NCBI GenBank assembly: GCA_016790575.1
Contig: JAEUOU010000002.1
Span: forward strand, 62,001 to 126,000
Direction of reading: 5' to 3'
Length of the DNA: 64,000 bases
From: Burkholderiaceae bacterium
GTDB taxonomy: Bacteria > Pseudomonadota > Gammaproteobacteria > Burkholderiales > Burkholderiaceae_C
The notes beneath the pieces were generated by a model that worked only from the letters and a program-made list of their open reading frames with translations, was not told the origin of the DNA and searched no databases. Below, in pieces: positions 1 through 8,239 of this stretch; within the stretch, counting starts at the first letter, position 1; every line of letters starts with the position of its first letter. A program made the position numbers and the translations under genes.

Positions 1-851
1 ACCATCGTTTCCTGCTGCTGGAAACCGATCACCTGCTCCGCATAGATGGCAGCAAGCGTGATCGCGACGGCCACCCCTCCTTGATAGGCGGTCGCGCAGG
101 CCAGCAGCCAAGCAAAATCAGGATAGTGACGCAATTGCCGAAACGTCCCGCGCAACTGGCGAAGGGCGGCGCGAAGGCCCTTGTCGCCATCGGCTCGCGG
201 ACTCGGGGTGGCTCGCTCCCTGAGCCAACGAAAAGTCACCAGCGATGCCAGGCCATAGATGGCGGCAGTGATCAGCATGGTCACCGGAACAAACATCGCG
301 GCAGGTTGTCCCTGTCCTTGCGCCCAGATTACGTAGGCCAGTGAAAGGCCCAAGGCCAACATTCCCCCAAGGTAGCCAAAACTCCAGCCCCAGCCGCTGA
401 CCCGGCCTAAGGCATCCGCGCGAGCAAGCTCCGGAAGAAAGGCGGCCGAAACAGATTCCCCATAGGAGAAAAAGAGGTTGGAAGCAATGATCAACACCAC
501 AGCAAGCCAGACATCGCCCGGCTGCACCCCGCCTAACGCCGCGGTTGAAACCACACAACCGGCCGTGACCATCATCAGAAGTGGCTTCTTTTTGGCCCGT
601 TCGTCCGCCCAGGCCCCCAGGCCAGGCATGGTCAACATCACCAGGGCATACGAGACACTCAACGCAGCCGACCACGCAAGGGGCCCCCAATCAGCCTTGC
701 CAGCGACAGCACCGGCAAAGTACGCCGAAAAGACAGCCGTGAGAACAACGGTGGTGTACCCGGAGTTCGCAAAGTCGTACATCGCCCAGGCAAACACTTC
801 ACGGCGTTGCACACCGGGATTGAGGGACTCTTCGCTTGCGAGGGAAGCCAT
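1..851 (-). CDS. MFS transporter, UMF1/Atg22-like family (3' end beyond window)
   Basis: About 283 codons are present, beginning at the ATG at 851 and running off the left edge without a stop, so the C-terminal part is missing. The N-terminus reads MASLASEESLNPG and soon reaches WAMYDFANSGYTTVVL, which resembles the YDFANS signature of UMF1-type major facilitator proteins. Several hydrophobic segments follow, along with the loop GAWADERAKKKP typical of the MFS cytoplasmic loop 2-3. The protein should be an inner-membrane transporter with unknown substrate. It is the last gene of the minus-strand run here and lies 82 bases downstream of the DUF6806-like gene. Family assignment is fairly secure; substrate is not. 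Confidence 0.8.
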   Translation of the reverse strand, partial: MASLASEESLNPGVQRREVFAWAMYDFANSGYTTVVLTAVFSAYFAGAVAGKADWGPLAWSAALSVSYALVMLTMPGLGAWADERAKKKPLLMMVTAGCVVSTAALGGVQPGDVWLAVVLIIASNLFFSYGESVSAAFLPELARADALGRVSGWGWSFGYLGGMLALGLSLAYVIWAQGQGQPAAMFVPVTMLITAAIYGLASLVTFRWLRERATPSPRADGDKGLRAALRQLRGTFRQLRHYPDFAWLLACATAYQGGVAVAITLAAIYAEQVIGFQQQETM

Positions 852-933
852 GCTGTCTCCTGACCCTTGCGCCCCTTGACCTACCAATGCCAAATCACCC
901 GGTCAGGAGCAACCGCCCGGTCGATACGTTCTT

Positions 934-1572
934 TCAGTGCAGATGGCGCGGACGCCGGCCACCACCACCTCCGTGACCGCCGGAGCCAGTCCCACCACCC
1001 CCGCTGCGGGGAGGTTTGCCCAACTCCAGCGAAGTGACCAAAGCATCAAACCGCTGGTTGAACAAACGGTCGATTTCGCCGACAACGCCGCCGAGTTCGC
1101 TCGCATCGAAATGGCGCTCCATCAGGCTGATGACGTCTTGGACCAGGAGATCGCGCTGCGCCTGCATGATGGCCGCCGGCGTGGGACCGACAAACAGCAG
1201 GACAAAATCGTCGCGGGCTTCTTCCTCCGCCGACTCGTCTTCCTCATCGAACTCGGTATCGTAAAAGGTCACCTCGATCGCGGCACCGGTTTCGGTCAGG
1301 TCATTGAGCGCCATACACATTTCGTCGAGAACCTGGCGGAAATCCTCGTCACCGGACACCGTCCAGCAAATCTGCAGGACATGGTTTTGCGGATCGAAAC
1401 GTATGCCCGGTTCTTCCTCGTAGGCACTGGCAGCACCATCGGCCAGAGAGCGAGCACCCGCGTACTTCCACAGGGGCTTGAGGGCATCCTGAATCGCGTC
1501 GTACCCGACATCGGCGCGCAGGCGGATGTCCCCGTGAACATGGATTTCGAAAGGGGCGTCGTAGCTGCTCAT
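934..1572 (-). CDS. Conserved hypothetical protein, DUF6806-like
   Basis: A 212-residue protein starting MSSYDAPFEIHVHGDIRL at the ATG at 1572. This start follows an AGAAGGA ribosome-binding site that directly abuts the 3' end of tRNA-Leu. The body is acidic (for example TEFDEEDESAEEEARDD near the middle) and has no membrane segment or known catalytic motif. The last 25 residues are a glycine-rich tail ending in RRPRHLH. I recall close relatives in Burkholderiales annotated only as a domain of unknown function (DUF6806), and that name is from memory. A longer upstream start would have to translate the tRNA and is rejected. Function unknown; the tRNA spacing suggests cotranscription with tRNA-Leu. 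Confidence 0.75.
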   Translation of the reverse strand: MSSYDAPFEIHVHGDIRLRADVGYDAIQDALKPLWKYAGARSLADGAASAYEEEPGIRFDPQNHVLQICWTVSGDEDFRQVLDEMCMALNDLTETGAAIEVTFYDTEFDEEDESAEEEARDDFVLLFVGPTPAAIMQAQRDLLVQDVISLMERHFDASELGGVVGEIDRLFNQRFDALVTSLELGKPPRSGGGGTGSGGHGGGGGRRPRHLH

Positions 1573-1586
1573 GATGGGGTTCCTTC

Positions 1587-1679
1587 TGGTGCCTCGAGCC
1601 GGAATCGAACCGGCACGCTCCCTTTCGGGCAAGCGGCGGATTTTAAGTCCGCTGTGTCTACCTGTTTCACCATCGAGGC
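1587..1679 (-). tRNA. tRNA-Leu (anticodon UAA)
   Basis: A cloverleaf of 93 nt with acceptor stem GCCTCGA/TCGAGGC, a long class II variable arm and encoded CCA. The anticodon loop CTTAAAA sits between GCGGA and TCCGC, giving anticodon UAA. The 3' end is only 14 bases before the start codon of the DUF6806-like gene, so the two are probably cotranscribed and the tRNA must be cut from the message. Confidence 0.96.
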
Positions 1680-1710
1680 GGTGGAGGAATTGTCGCAGGG
1701 ACCGATGCTG

Positions 1711-1746
1711 AAAAAAATCCCCGGCAACCAAACGATGCCGGGGATT
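1711..1746 (-). terminator. Rho-independent terminator after tRNA-Cys
   Basis: On the minus strand a perfect 11-bp stem (AATCCCCGGCA / TGCCGGGGATT) with a 9-nt loop is followed by a run of T. It lies just after tRNA-Cys, between it and tRNA-Leu, so tRNA-Leu would need readthrough or its own promoter. Confidence 0.88.
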
Positions 1747-1748
1747 TC

Positions 1749-1822
1749 TGGAGGCGCGGGCCGGAGTCGAACCGACCTACACGGATTTGCAATCCGGTGC
1801 ATAACCGCTTTGCTACCGCGCC
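1749..1822 (-). tRNA. tRNA-Cys (anticodon GCA)
   Basis: 74 nt with acceptor stem GGCGCGG/CCGCGCC and encoded CCA. The anticodon arm reads CCGGA TTGCAAA TCCGT, giving anticodon GCA. It is followed by its own strong terminator. Confidence 0.96.
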
Positions 1823-1845
1823 AGGGTTTCTGCGAACTCTCTGAC

Positions 1846-1871
1846 AAAAAAGGGAAGCTAGGCTTCCCTTT
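1846..1871 (-). terminator. Rho-independent terminator after tRNA-Gly
   Basis: On the minus strand, AAGGGAAGC and GCTTCCCTT form a 9-bp stem around a 3-nt loop followed by a T run. It separates tRNA-Gly from tRNA-Cys. Confidence 0.85.
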
Positions 1872-1904
1872 CAGCGGAAGATGTTGGCACTTCTTCCTGA
1901 ATAT

Positions 1905-1980
1905 TGGAGCGGGAAACGAGGCTCGAACTCGCGACCTCAACCTTGGCAAGGTTGCGCTCTACCAACTGAGCTATTCCCGC
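1905..1980 (-). tRNA. tRNA-Gly (anticodon GCC)
   Basis: 76 nt with acceptor stem GCGGGAA/TTCCCGC and encoded CCA. The anticodon arm CAACC TTGCCAA GGTTG gives anticodon GCC. It is first in the Gly-Cys-Leu cluster and has a good promoter directly upstream. Confidence 0.96.
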
Positions 1981-1990
1981 GTAACCGCAA

Positions 1991-2019
1991 ACTATACATC
2001 GAAGCATCGTTTGCTGCAA
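1991..2019 (-). promoter_or_regulatory. Sigma-70-type promoter of tRNA-Gly
   Basis: On the minus strand, TTGCAG (-35) and TATAGT (-10) are separated by exactly 17 bases and end about 10 bases before the mature tRNA-Gly 5' end. Spacing and position fit a tRNA promoter. Confidence 0.6.
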
Positions 2020-2089
2020 CAAAGAAATTATAACCTGAATTTCCGCCCTTTTGCGCCGACAGTGTCACTTTCCGGAAAAAGCAGCCTCA

Positions 2090-4513
2090 TCAATGCTTCA
2101 CCGAGTCATCCACCGGCGCGACCACCGAAGGCGTCGGGGTTGCAACAGGCGTGGCAAGGTCATCGACGGGCAGCGGGGCCGGCTTGCCGCAAAGTGCAAT
2201 CTCCAGAACCTGATCAAACCAGCGAACCGGAACAATCTCAAGGCCGTTGCGGACATTCTCGGGAATCTCCTGCAGGTCCTTTACGTTCTCGTGAGGAATC
2301 AACACCGTACGGATTCCACCGCGCAACGCAGCCAGAAGCTTTTCCTTCAGACCACCAATCGCCGTAATTTCACCGCGAAGCGTAATTTCACCGGTCATCG
2401 CAACATCGGCTTTGACGGCAATCCCCGTCAGCGTAGAAACCAGGGCGGTCGCCATGGCGGCTCCGGCACTGGGCCCATCCTTGGGCGTCGCACCATCGGG
2501 TACATGGATGTGAATATCCTTTTTTTCAAAGGCGTCATCACGGATTCCCAGCCCCCGCGCGCGGCTGCGGACCACGGTGCGGGCCGCTTCGACAGACTCC
2601 TTCATGACATCGCCAAGCATCCCCGTACGCGTGATCGCTCCTTTGCCTGGCATGACTGCAGCCTCAATGGTCAGGAGATCCCCACCGACTTCCGTCCACG
2701 CCAGACCAACAACCTGTCCGACCTGATCTTCCTTCTCCGCACGCCCGTAGGTGAACTTGCGCACACCAAGCAGCTCATTCAGGTTCTCGGCGTCAACAAC
2801 CACGCCCGGCTGAAGGGTGCGCAGTTGAAGTCCTTTGACGACCTTGCGGCAAATCTTGGAGAGCTCGCGCTCGAGCGACCGCACCCCGGCTTCGCGGGTG
2901 TAGTAGCGCACGATATCCCGAACGGCAGCCTCGGTTACCTCCAGCTCACCGGATTTGACCCCGTTGTTCTGCATCTGCTTGGGCAAGAGGTACTTGGTGG
3001 CAATGTTGGTTTTTTCGTCTTCCGTGTAGCCGGAGAGACGAATCACCTCCATTCGGTCGAGCAAGGCGGGCGGAATGTTCATGGAATTCGACGTTGCCAC
3101 AAACATAACGTCGGACAGATCGAAATCCACTTCGACATAGTGATCGGAGAATGTATGGTTTTGCTCCGGGTCCAGCACTTCCAGCAAGGCACTGGAGGGG
3201 TCCCCCCGGAAATCCATACCCAGCTTATCAATTTCGTCGAGCAAAAACAGCGGGTTGCGAGTCTCCGCCTTGCTCAGGCTCTGCAGAACTTTGCCTGGCA
3301 TGGCGCCGATGTAGGTGCGGCGATGGCCCCGAATTTCTGCTTCATCACGCATTCCGCCCAAGGCCATCCGGACATACTTCCGCCCGGTCGCCTTGGCCAC
3401 GGACTGCCCCAGCGAAGTCTTGCCCACCCCGGGGGGGCCGACCAGACACAAAATGGGCGCTTTGACCTTGTCAACCCGCTGCTGAACGGCAAGGTACTCG
3501 AGAATGCGGTCCTTTACTTTTTCGAGTCCGTAGTGGTCTTCATTGAGGACTGTCTCGGCGTACGAAAGGTCGTTTTTTATGCGGGTTCGCTTGCTCCACG
3601 GCAGGTTGACCAGAACATCAATATAGTTTCGAACGACGGTCGCCTCGGCCGACATCGGCGACATGAGTTTGAGCTTCTTGAGTTCGCCTTCTGCCTTCTT
3701 GCGCCCTGCAGCCGGCATCCGGGCCGCCTTGATCTTCTTTTCGATCTCTTCGATGTCGGCCCCGTCTTCCCCTTCACCCAACTCTTTCTGAATCGCCTTG
3801 ACCTGCTCGTTCAGGTAGAAGTCCCGCTGGTTCTTCTCCATCTGCCGCTTGACGCGCCCGCGGATACGCTTGTCGACATTGAGAATTTCTACCTCGCGGT
3901 CGAGTTGCCCGAACAGATTCTCAAGGCGCGCTTTCACCGCCGCCTGATCCAGGACCAGTTGCTTGTTTTCCAGCTTCAGCGGCAAGTGGGCCGCAATCGT
4001 ATCGGCGAGGCGCCCCGCATCATCAATGCTGGCAATCGAGGTCAGGATTTCGGGCGGGATCTTCTTGTTCAGTTTGACGTACTGATCAAACTGCTGCATG
4101 ACCGCACGACGCAGGGCCTCAATTTCGGGATCGCGATCCCCCTGCTCGACCGGGAGCGGGCTCAGGGAGGCAGTGAAATGGGTCTCGCTTTCGTCGATCC
4201 GCGTCACGCGGGCTCTCTGTTGTCCTTCGACCAATACCTTGACCGTCCCGTCCGGCAGCTTGAGCATCTGCAGGATCGTTGAAACACAGCCGACCTCGAA
4301 CATGTCGCCGATCTCTGGTTCATCCTTCGCGGCGGTTTTTTGGGCCACCAGCATGATGCGCCGCTCTGCCACCATTGCTGCTTCCAACGCCTTGATGCTC
4401 TTGGGGCGCCCGACAAAAAGCGGAATGACCATATGCGGGAAGACGACAACGTCCCGCAAGGGCAGCAATGGCAGTTCGATCGGGTCGATAGGCAGCGGTG
4501 TGTTTCCGGACAT
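2090..4513 (-). CDS. lon: ATP-dependent protease La (Lon)
   Basis: 807 residues from the ATG at 4513 (MSGNTPLPIDPIELPLLPLR), the usual Lon length. Order of parts: N-terminal substrate-binding LON domain (about 15-205), coiled-coil linker, AAA+ module with Walker A GPPGVGKT near residue 360 and Walker B LFLLDEIDK, then the protease domain with serine in PKDGPSAGAA near 685 and lysine in GGLKEKL near 728 as the Ser-Lys dyad. It degrades misfolded and regulatory proteins in the cytosol. It follows clpX after a terminator and has a heat-shock-like promoter of its own. The C-terminal 25 residues are a Pro/Thr/Val-rich low-complexity tail. A longer upstream reading frame exists but lacks family similarity. 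Confidence 0.98.
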   Translation of the reverse strand: MSGNTPLPIDPIELPLLPLRDVVVFPHMVIPLFVGRPKSIKALEAAMVAERRIMLVAQKTAAKDEPEIGDMFEVGCVSTILQMLKLPDGTVKVLVEGQQRARVTRIDESETHFTASLSPLPVEQGDRDPEIEALRRAVMQQFDQYVKLNKKIPPEILTSIASIDDAGRLADTIAAHLPLKLENKQLVLDQAAVKARLENLFGQLDREVEILNVDKRIRGRVKRQMEKNQRDFYLNEQVKAIQKELGEGEDGADIEEIEKKIKAARMPAAGRKKAEGELKKLKLMSPMSAEATVVRNYIDVLVNLPWSKRTRIKNDLSYAETVLNEDHYGLEKVKDRILEYLAVQQRVDKVKAPILCLVGPPGVGKTSLGQSVAKATGRKYVRMALGGMRDEAEIRGHRRTYIGAMPGKVLQSLSKAETRNPLFLLDEIDKLGMDFRGDPSSALLEVLDPEQNHTFSDHYVEVDFDLSDVMFVATSNSMNIPPALLDRMEVIRLSGYTEDEKTNIATKYLLPKQMQNNGVKSGELEVTEAAVRDIVRYYTREAGVRSLERELSKICRKVVKGLQLRTLQPGVVVDAENLNELLGVRKFTYGRAEKEDQVGQVVGLAWTEVGGDLLTIEAAVMPGKGAITRTGMLGDVMKESVEAARTVVRSRARGLGIRDDAFEKKDIHIHVPDGATPKDGPSAGAAMATALVSTLTGIAVKADVAMTGEITLRGEITAIGGLKEKLLAALRGGIRTVLIPHENVKDLQEIPENVRNGLEIVPVRWFDQVLEIALCGKPAPLPVDDLATPVATPTPSVVAPVDDSVKH

Positions 4514-4537
4514 GGCGATTCTTTCTATGACCCTGTC

Positions 4538-4564
4538 ATATGGTTGTCGGGCTGGTATTTTCAA
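4538..4564 (-). promoter_or_regulatory. Possible heat-shock (sigma-32-like) promoter of lon
   Basis: On the minus strand, GTTGAAA is followed after 15 bases by CCATAT, preceded by CAA, about 25 bases before the lon ATG. The pattern approximates CTTGAAA-N13-15-CCCCATNT. lon is a heat-shock gene in many proteobacteria, which is supporting knowledge rather than sequence evidence. Confidence 0.45.
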
Positions 4565-4595
4565 CCCTGCCCCGGCACAACGGGTCAGCAGTTCG

Positions 4596-4633
4596 AAAAA
4601 AGCTGCGGGCAACGGGCAAATGCCCGCGCCCGC
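4596..4633 (-). terminator. Rho-independent terminator of clpX
   Basis: Three bases past the clpX stop, GCGGGC pairs with GCCCGC around an inner hairpin CGGGCATTTGCCCG. AGC and six T follow on the minus strand. Confidence 0.8.
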
Positions 4634-4636
4634 GTT

Positions 4637-5902
4637 TCAAGCCTTGCGGGCAACCTCGCGATAAAGCAGCAGCGGGGCCTTGTTCTCTTCGATCGTGGCC
4701 TCGTCGATCACGACCTTTTCGACATTCGCCGAGTGGGGCAGCTCGAACATGGTGTCTATCAGAGCCAGTTCGAGAATGGACCGCAGGCCCCGTGCGCCGG
4801 TTTTTCGCGCCAGTGCCTTGCGCGCGATCGCCTTCAGCGCCGAAGGACGAATTTCCAGCTCCACCCCTTCCATGGCCAATAGCTTCGCATACTGCTTGGT
4901 CAACGCGTTACGGGGCTCGGTAAGAATCTGGACCAACGCTTCTTCAGTCAGTTCGGCAAGGGTTGCGACCACCGGCATCCGTCCGACCAGTTCCGGAATC
5001 AGACCGAACTTGATGAGGTCTTCGGGTTCGATCTCGGAGAAAAGATCTGAAATCGAGCGCTGCTGCTTGCTGCGCACACTCGCCCCGAAACCGATTCCGG
5101 ACGCTTCCGTCCGGTTTTCAATCACCTTTTCCAGACCGGCGAAGGCACCGCCGCAGATAAACAGAATGTTGGTGGTGTCAATCTGCAGGAAATCCTGGTT
5201 CGGGTGTTTGCGCCCACCCTGAGGCGGCACACTCGCCATCGTCCCCTCGATAAGCTTGAGCAACGCCTGCTGGACCCCTTCGCCCGAAACGTCACGCGTA
5301 ATGGAAGGGTTGTCCGATTTGCGTGAAATCTTGTCGATTTCGTCGATGTAGATGATTCCTCTCTGGGCCCGTTCGACTTCGTAATTGCAGCTCTGCAGCA
5401 GCTTGGAGATGATGTTCTCGACATCTTCACCCACATAACCTGCTTCGGTCAGCGTGGTCGCGTCGGCCATCACGAAGGGAACATCGAGCATGCGCGCCAT
5501 GGTCTGCGCAAGCAAGGTCTTGCCGGAGCCGGTCGGTCCGATCAGCAAGATGTTGCTCTTGGCCAGTTCGACATCGTCCTTCTTGCCTTTTTCCCGGTGC
5601 CGAAGCCGTTTGTAGTGGTTGTAGACGGCCACAGCCAAGGTCCGTTTGGCCTTCTCCTGCCCGATCACATACTGGTCGAGATTGGCCTTCAGGTCAGCAG
5701 GGGTCGGGAGATCGCCACGACCGTCGGACTCCGCCGCTGCAGCGGGGATTTCGTCGCGAATGATGTCGTTGCACAGGTCAATGCACTCGTCGCAGATAAA
5801 CACACTCGGGCCGGCGATGAGCTTCTTGACTTCATGTTGGCTCTTGCCGCAGAAGGAGCAGTAAAGGGTTTTTTCCGACGAAGAGCCTTTTTTTTCGGCC
5901 AT
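4637..5902 (-). CDS. clpX: ATP-dependent Clp protease ATP-binding subunit ClpX
   Basis: 421 residues from the ATG at 5902 ([20 protein letters not shown]). The N-terminal zinc-binding domain has CxxC pairs at about C15/C18 and C37/C40. The AAA+ core carries Walker A GPTGSGKT near 119-126, Walker [11 protein letters not shown] and the arginine-finger region ending in ARGLRSILE. ClpX unfolds tagged proteins and feeds them to ClpP, encoded immediately upstream. A TTG two codons further upstream would add only Met-Pro and is not needed. clpP and clpX are separated by a terminator-like hairpin, so their ratio may be set by partial readthrough. Confidence 0.98.
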   Translation of the reverse strand: MAEKKGSSSEKTLYCSFCGKSQHEVKKLIAGPSVFICDECIDLCNDIIRDEIPAAAAESDGRGDLPTPADLKANLDQYVIGQEKAKRTLAVAVYNHYKRLRHREKGKKDDVELAKSNILLIGPTGSGKTLLAQTMARMLDVPFVMADATTLTEAGYVGEDVENIISKLLQSCNYEVERAQRGIIYIDEIDKISRKSDNPSITRDVSGEGVQQALLKLIEGTMASVPPQGGRKHPNQDFLQIDTTNILFICGGAFAGLEKVIENRTEASGIGFGASVRSKQQRSISDLFSEIEPEDLIKFGLIPELVGRMPVVATLAELTEEALVQILTEPRNALTKQYAKLLAMEGVELEIRPSALKAIARKALARKTGARGLRSILELALIDTMFELPHSANVEKVVIDEATIEENKAPLLLYREVARKA

Positions 5903-5940
5903 GGGCAACGCCTGTCAATTGGGATCACGAATGATAGCGA

Positions 5941-5976
5941 AAACAAAACGGCGTTCTCCCCGGGGAGAAACGCCGC
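5941..5976 (-). terminator. Terminator or attenuator between clpP and clpX
   Basis: On the minus strand, CGGCGTT-T-CTCCCC pairs with GGGGAG-A-ACGCCG, followed by TTTTGTTTT. It lies 16 bases after the clpP stop and about 40 before the clpX ATG, so clpX is expressed by readthrough or from its own promoter. Confidence 0.78.
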
Positions 5977-5991
5977 CACAAGGCATCCCGA

Positions 5992-6600
5992 TCAGGGGCG
6001 CTTGGCAATGACCTGATCGACGATGCCGTACTCGCGGGCTTCGTCAGCTGTCATGAAATAGTCGCGCTCGGTGTCGCGCTGGACCTTCTCCAGCGGCTGC
6101 CCGGTCCGCTCCGCCAGGATGCGGTTCATCTGGTCCTTGGTACGCAGAATATCGCGGGCATGGATTTCTATGTCCGTCGCCTGTCCCCGCGCACCGCCCA
6201 GAACCTGGTGGATCATGACCTTGGAGTTAGGAAGCGAGAAGCGCTTGCCCTTGGCGCCCGCTGCGAGCAAAAAAGCCCCCATGCTGGCTGCGAACCCACA
6301 GCACAGCGTGGAAACGTCGGGCTTGATGAAGTTCATCGTGTCGTAAATGGCCATGCCGGCCGTGACGGAACCGCCCGGAGAATTGATATAAAAAGAGATG
6401 TCCTTGTCAGGGTTCTCGCTTTCCAGGAACAACAACTGGGCCACCACCAGGTTGGCAGTCTGGTCATTGACTTCGCCGACCAGGAAAATCACCCGCTCCT
6501 TGAGCAAGCGGGAGTAGATGTCATACGAACGCTCCCCGCGCCCCGATTGCTCGATGACCATCGGAATCATGCCTAAACCCAAAATTTCCTGTGCGCTCAC
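5992..6600 (-). CDS. clpP: ATP-dependent Clp protease proteolytic subunit ClpP
   Basis: 202 residues from a GTG at 6600, preceded by GGAGA with 7-base spacing. The protein begins (V/M)[17 protein letters not shown], which matches the usual ClpP start; in-frame upstream ATGs would add unrelated residues. The catalytic triad is visible as Ser106 (GFAASMG), His131 (VMIHQ) and Asp180 (DTERDYF). It forms the tetradecameric serine protease chamber used by ClpX. It lies between tig and clpX on the minus strand, the standard tig-clpP-clpX-lon order. Confidence 0.97.
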   Translation of the reverse strand: MSAQEILGLGMIPMVIEQSGRGERSYDIYSRLLKERVIFLVGEVNDQTANLVVAQLLFLESENPDKDISFYINSPGGSVTAGMAIYDTMNFIKPDVSTLCCGFAASMGAFLLAAGAKGKRFSLPNSKVMIHQVLGGARGQATDIEIHARDILRTKDQMNRILAERTGQPLEKVQRDTERDYFMTADEAREYGIVDQVIAKRP

Positions 6601-6724
6601 TGCGTGTTCTCCATTGAATGACGGACTGTAACGAATTTTCAGCCCCGACAAGAACATAGGGCCTGTGCCCTTCGACACAAGCCCTGTTTCGATCAGAACT
6701 GACAGGCAGAAGGTCTGCGACTGA

Positions 6725-8035
6725 TCAGCCCTGACCCATCAGTTCGTCAAACGACACCGCCTTGTCGGTGACCTTGGCCTGCCCGAGCACAAACTCGGTC
6801 ACATTGTTTTCGATCACGATCGCCTCGACCTCGGCCATGCGGCGGTTGTCGCCGTAGTACCAGCGCACCACGTCGGCCGGTTTCTCATAGCTGGCGGCCA
6901 GCTCTTCAATATGCGCGCGAATCTGCTCCGGCTTTGCCTGGAGGTTGTTGGCACGCACCAGTTCAGCCACCACCAGACCCAAACGGACCCGGCGTTCGGC
7001 CTGCTCCTGGAACAGCTCGGCAGGAATCGGCGCCTTGTCGGCATCCTTGACACCGCGTTGTTTGAGGTCGGCACGGGCACCCTCGATCAGGCGGTCCACT
7101 TCAGCCTGGACACTGGACTTGGGCAGATCCAGCTCGGCCTTGGCGATCAGCGCGTCCATGACCGCCTGCTTGTTTCGGCCCATGAGGCGGAACTTCACCT
7201 CGCGCTCCAGATTCTTCTTGATGTCGGCGCGCAGTCCTTCGACCGTGCCATCGGCGATGCCCAGTCCCCGGGCCAGGTCGGCGTTGACTTCGGGCAGGTT
7301 GGCCGCCTCCAGCTTCTTGAGCGTGACCAGGAAGTCTGCGGTTTTGCCAGCCACATCCTTGCCATGGTATTCCGCCGGGAAGGCCAACGGAAAGGTCTTG
7401 CTTTCCCCGGTCTTCATGCCGCGCACGGCGTCTTCGAATTCCTTGAGCATCTGGCCTTCGCCGACGTGGAACTGGAAGTCCTCCGCTTTGCCTCCGGCAA
7501 AGGCTTCGCCGTCGATCTTGCCCTCGAAGTCCACCGTGACCCGATCACCATCCTGTGCCGCCTGGTCATGGGCACGCTGGGCGAAAGTCCGACGCTGCTT
7601 GCGCAGGATTTCGATGGTGCGATCGATCGCCGCGTCGGACACCTCGGCCGAGACGCGTTCAATCTCGGCACTGTTCAAATCACCGATCGTGACGTCCGGG
7701 TACACCTCGAAAATGGCGTCGAACGCCATTTGACCCTCTTCGGCGCCGTCCTTCTCGCTGATTCGGGGCTGACCGGCAACCCGCAATTGGGCCTCATTGG
7801 CGGCCGAGGCAAATGCTTCACCGACCTTGTCGTTCATCACCTCGTAGTGCACCGAATAACCGTAACGCTGGGCGACGACATTGAGCGGCACCTTGCCGGG
7901 GCGGAAACCATCCATCTTGACGGTACGCGCCAGCTTGCGCAGACGGGCCTGGACCTCGTTCTGGATGTCCGTGACCGGAAGGGTCAGCGTCATCTTGCGT
8001 TCAAGTTTTTCGAGCGTTTCAACAGTAACAGCCAT
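6725..8035 (-). CDS. tig: Trigger factor, ribosome-associated chaperone
   Basis: 436 residues from [21 protein letters not shown] at 8035, the expected length. The N-terminal ribosome-binding domain contains the signature GFRPGKVP near residue 45. A central FKBP-type prolyl isomerase domain follows ([17 protein letters not shown] near 160), then a helical C-terminal chaperone domain. It binds nascent chains at the ribosome exit. Its start is only 25 bases from the 3' end of tRNA-Leu(UAG), so tRNA and message are probably one primary transcript. Downstream is clpP. Confidence 0.97.
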   Translation of the reverse strand: MAVTVETLEKLERKMTLTLPVTDIQNEVQARLRKLARTVKMDGFRPGKVPLNVVAQRYGYSVHYEVMNDKVGEAFASAANEAQLRVAGQPRISEKDGAEEGQMAFDAIFEVYPDVTIGDLNSAEIERVSAEVSDAAIDRTIEILRKQRRTFAQRAHDQAAQDGDRVTVDFEGKIDGEAFAGGKAEDFQFHVGEGQMLKEFEDAVRGMKTGESKTFPLAFPAEYHGKDVAGKTADFLVTLKKLEAANLPEVNADLARGLGIADGTVEGLRADIKKNLEREVKFRLMGRNKQAVMDALIAKAELDLPKSSVQAEVDRLIEGARADLKQRGVKDADKAPIPAELFQEQAERRVRLGLVVAELVRANNLQAKPEQIRAHIEELAASYEKPADVVRWYYGDNRRMAEVEAIVIENNVTEFVLGQAKVTDKAVSFDELMGQG

Positions 8036-8060
8036 GGTGTTCTCAGCCTTCAGAGGTCAG

Positions 8061-8147
8061 TGGTGCGCGGGGGGGGACTCGAACCCCCACACCCTTGCGG
8101 GCGTCAGGACCTAAACCTGGTGCGTCTACCAATTTCGCCACCCGCGC
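8061..8147 (-). tRNA. tRNA-Leu (anticodon UAG)
   Basis: 87 nt with acceptor stem GCGCGGG/CCCGCGC, class II variable arm and encoded CCA. The anticodon arm CCAGG TTTAGGT CCTGA gives UAG. It sits directly upstream of tig with no terminator between. Confidence 0.96.
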
Positions 8148-8239
8148 GGGTCCAAACGAAACGGGCGCGTCACCCGAAAGGATTCAGTGCCTTCCGGACC
8201 AACCGCCCGCATGAAATCGGTCAACCTTTTATTTTACCC

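Noticed and set aside
937-2367. Long plus-strand open frame across the DUF6806-like gene and three tRNAs
   Set aside because: It is antisense to a conserved protein and runs through three tRNA genes, with no domain similarity in its translation.
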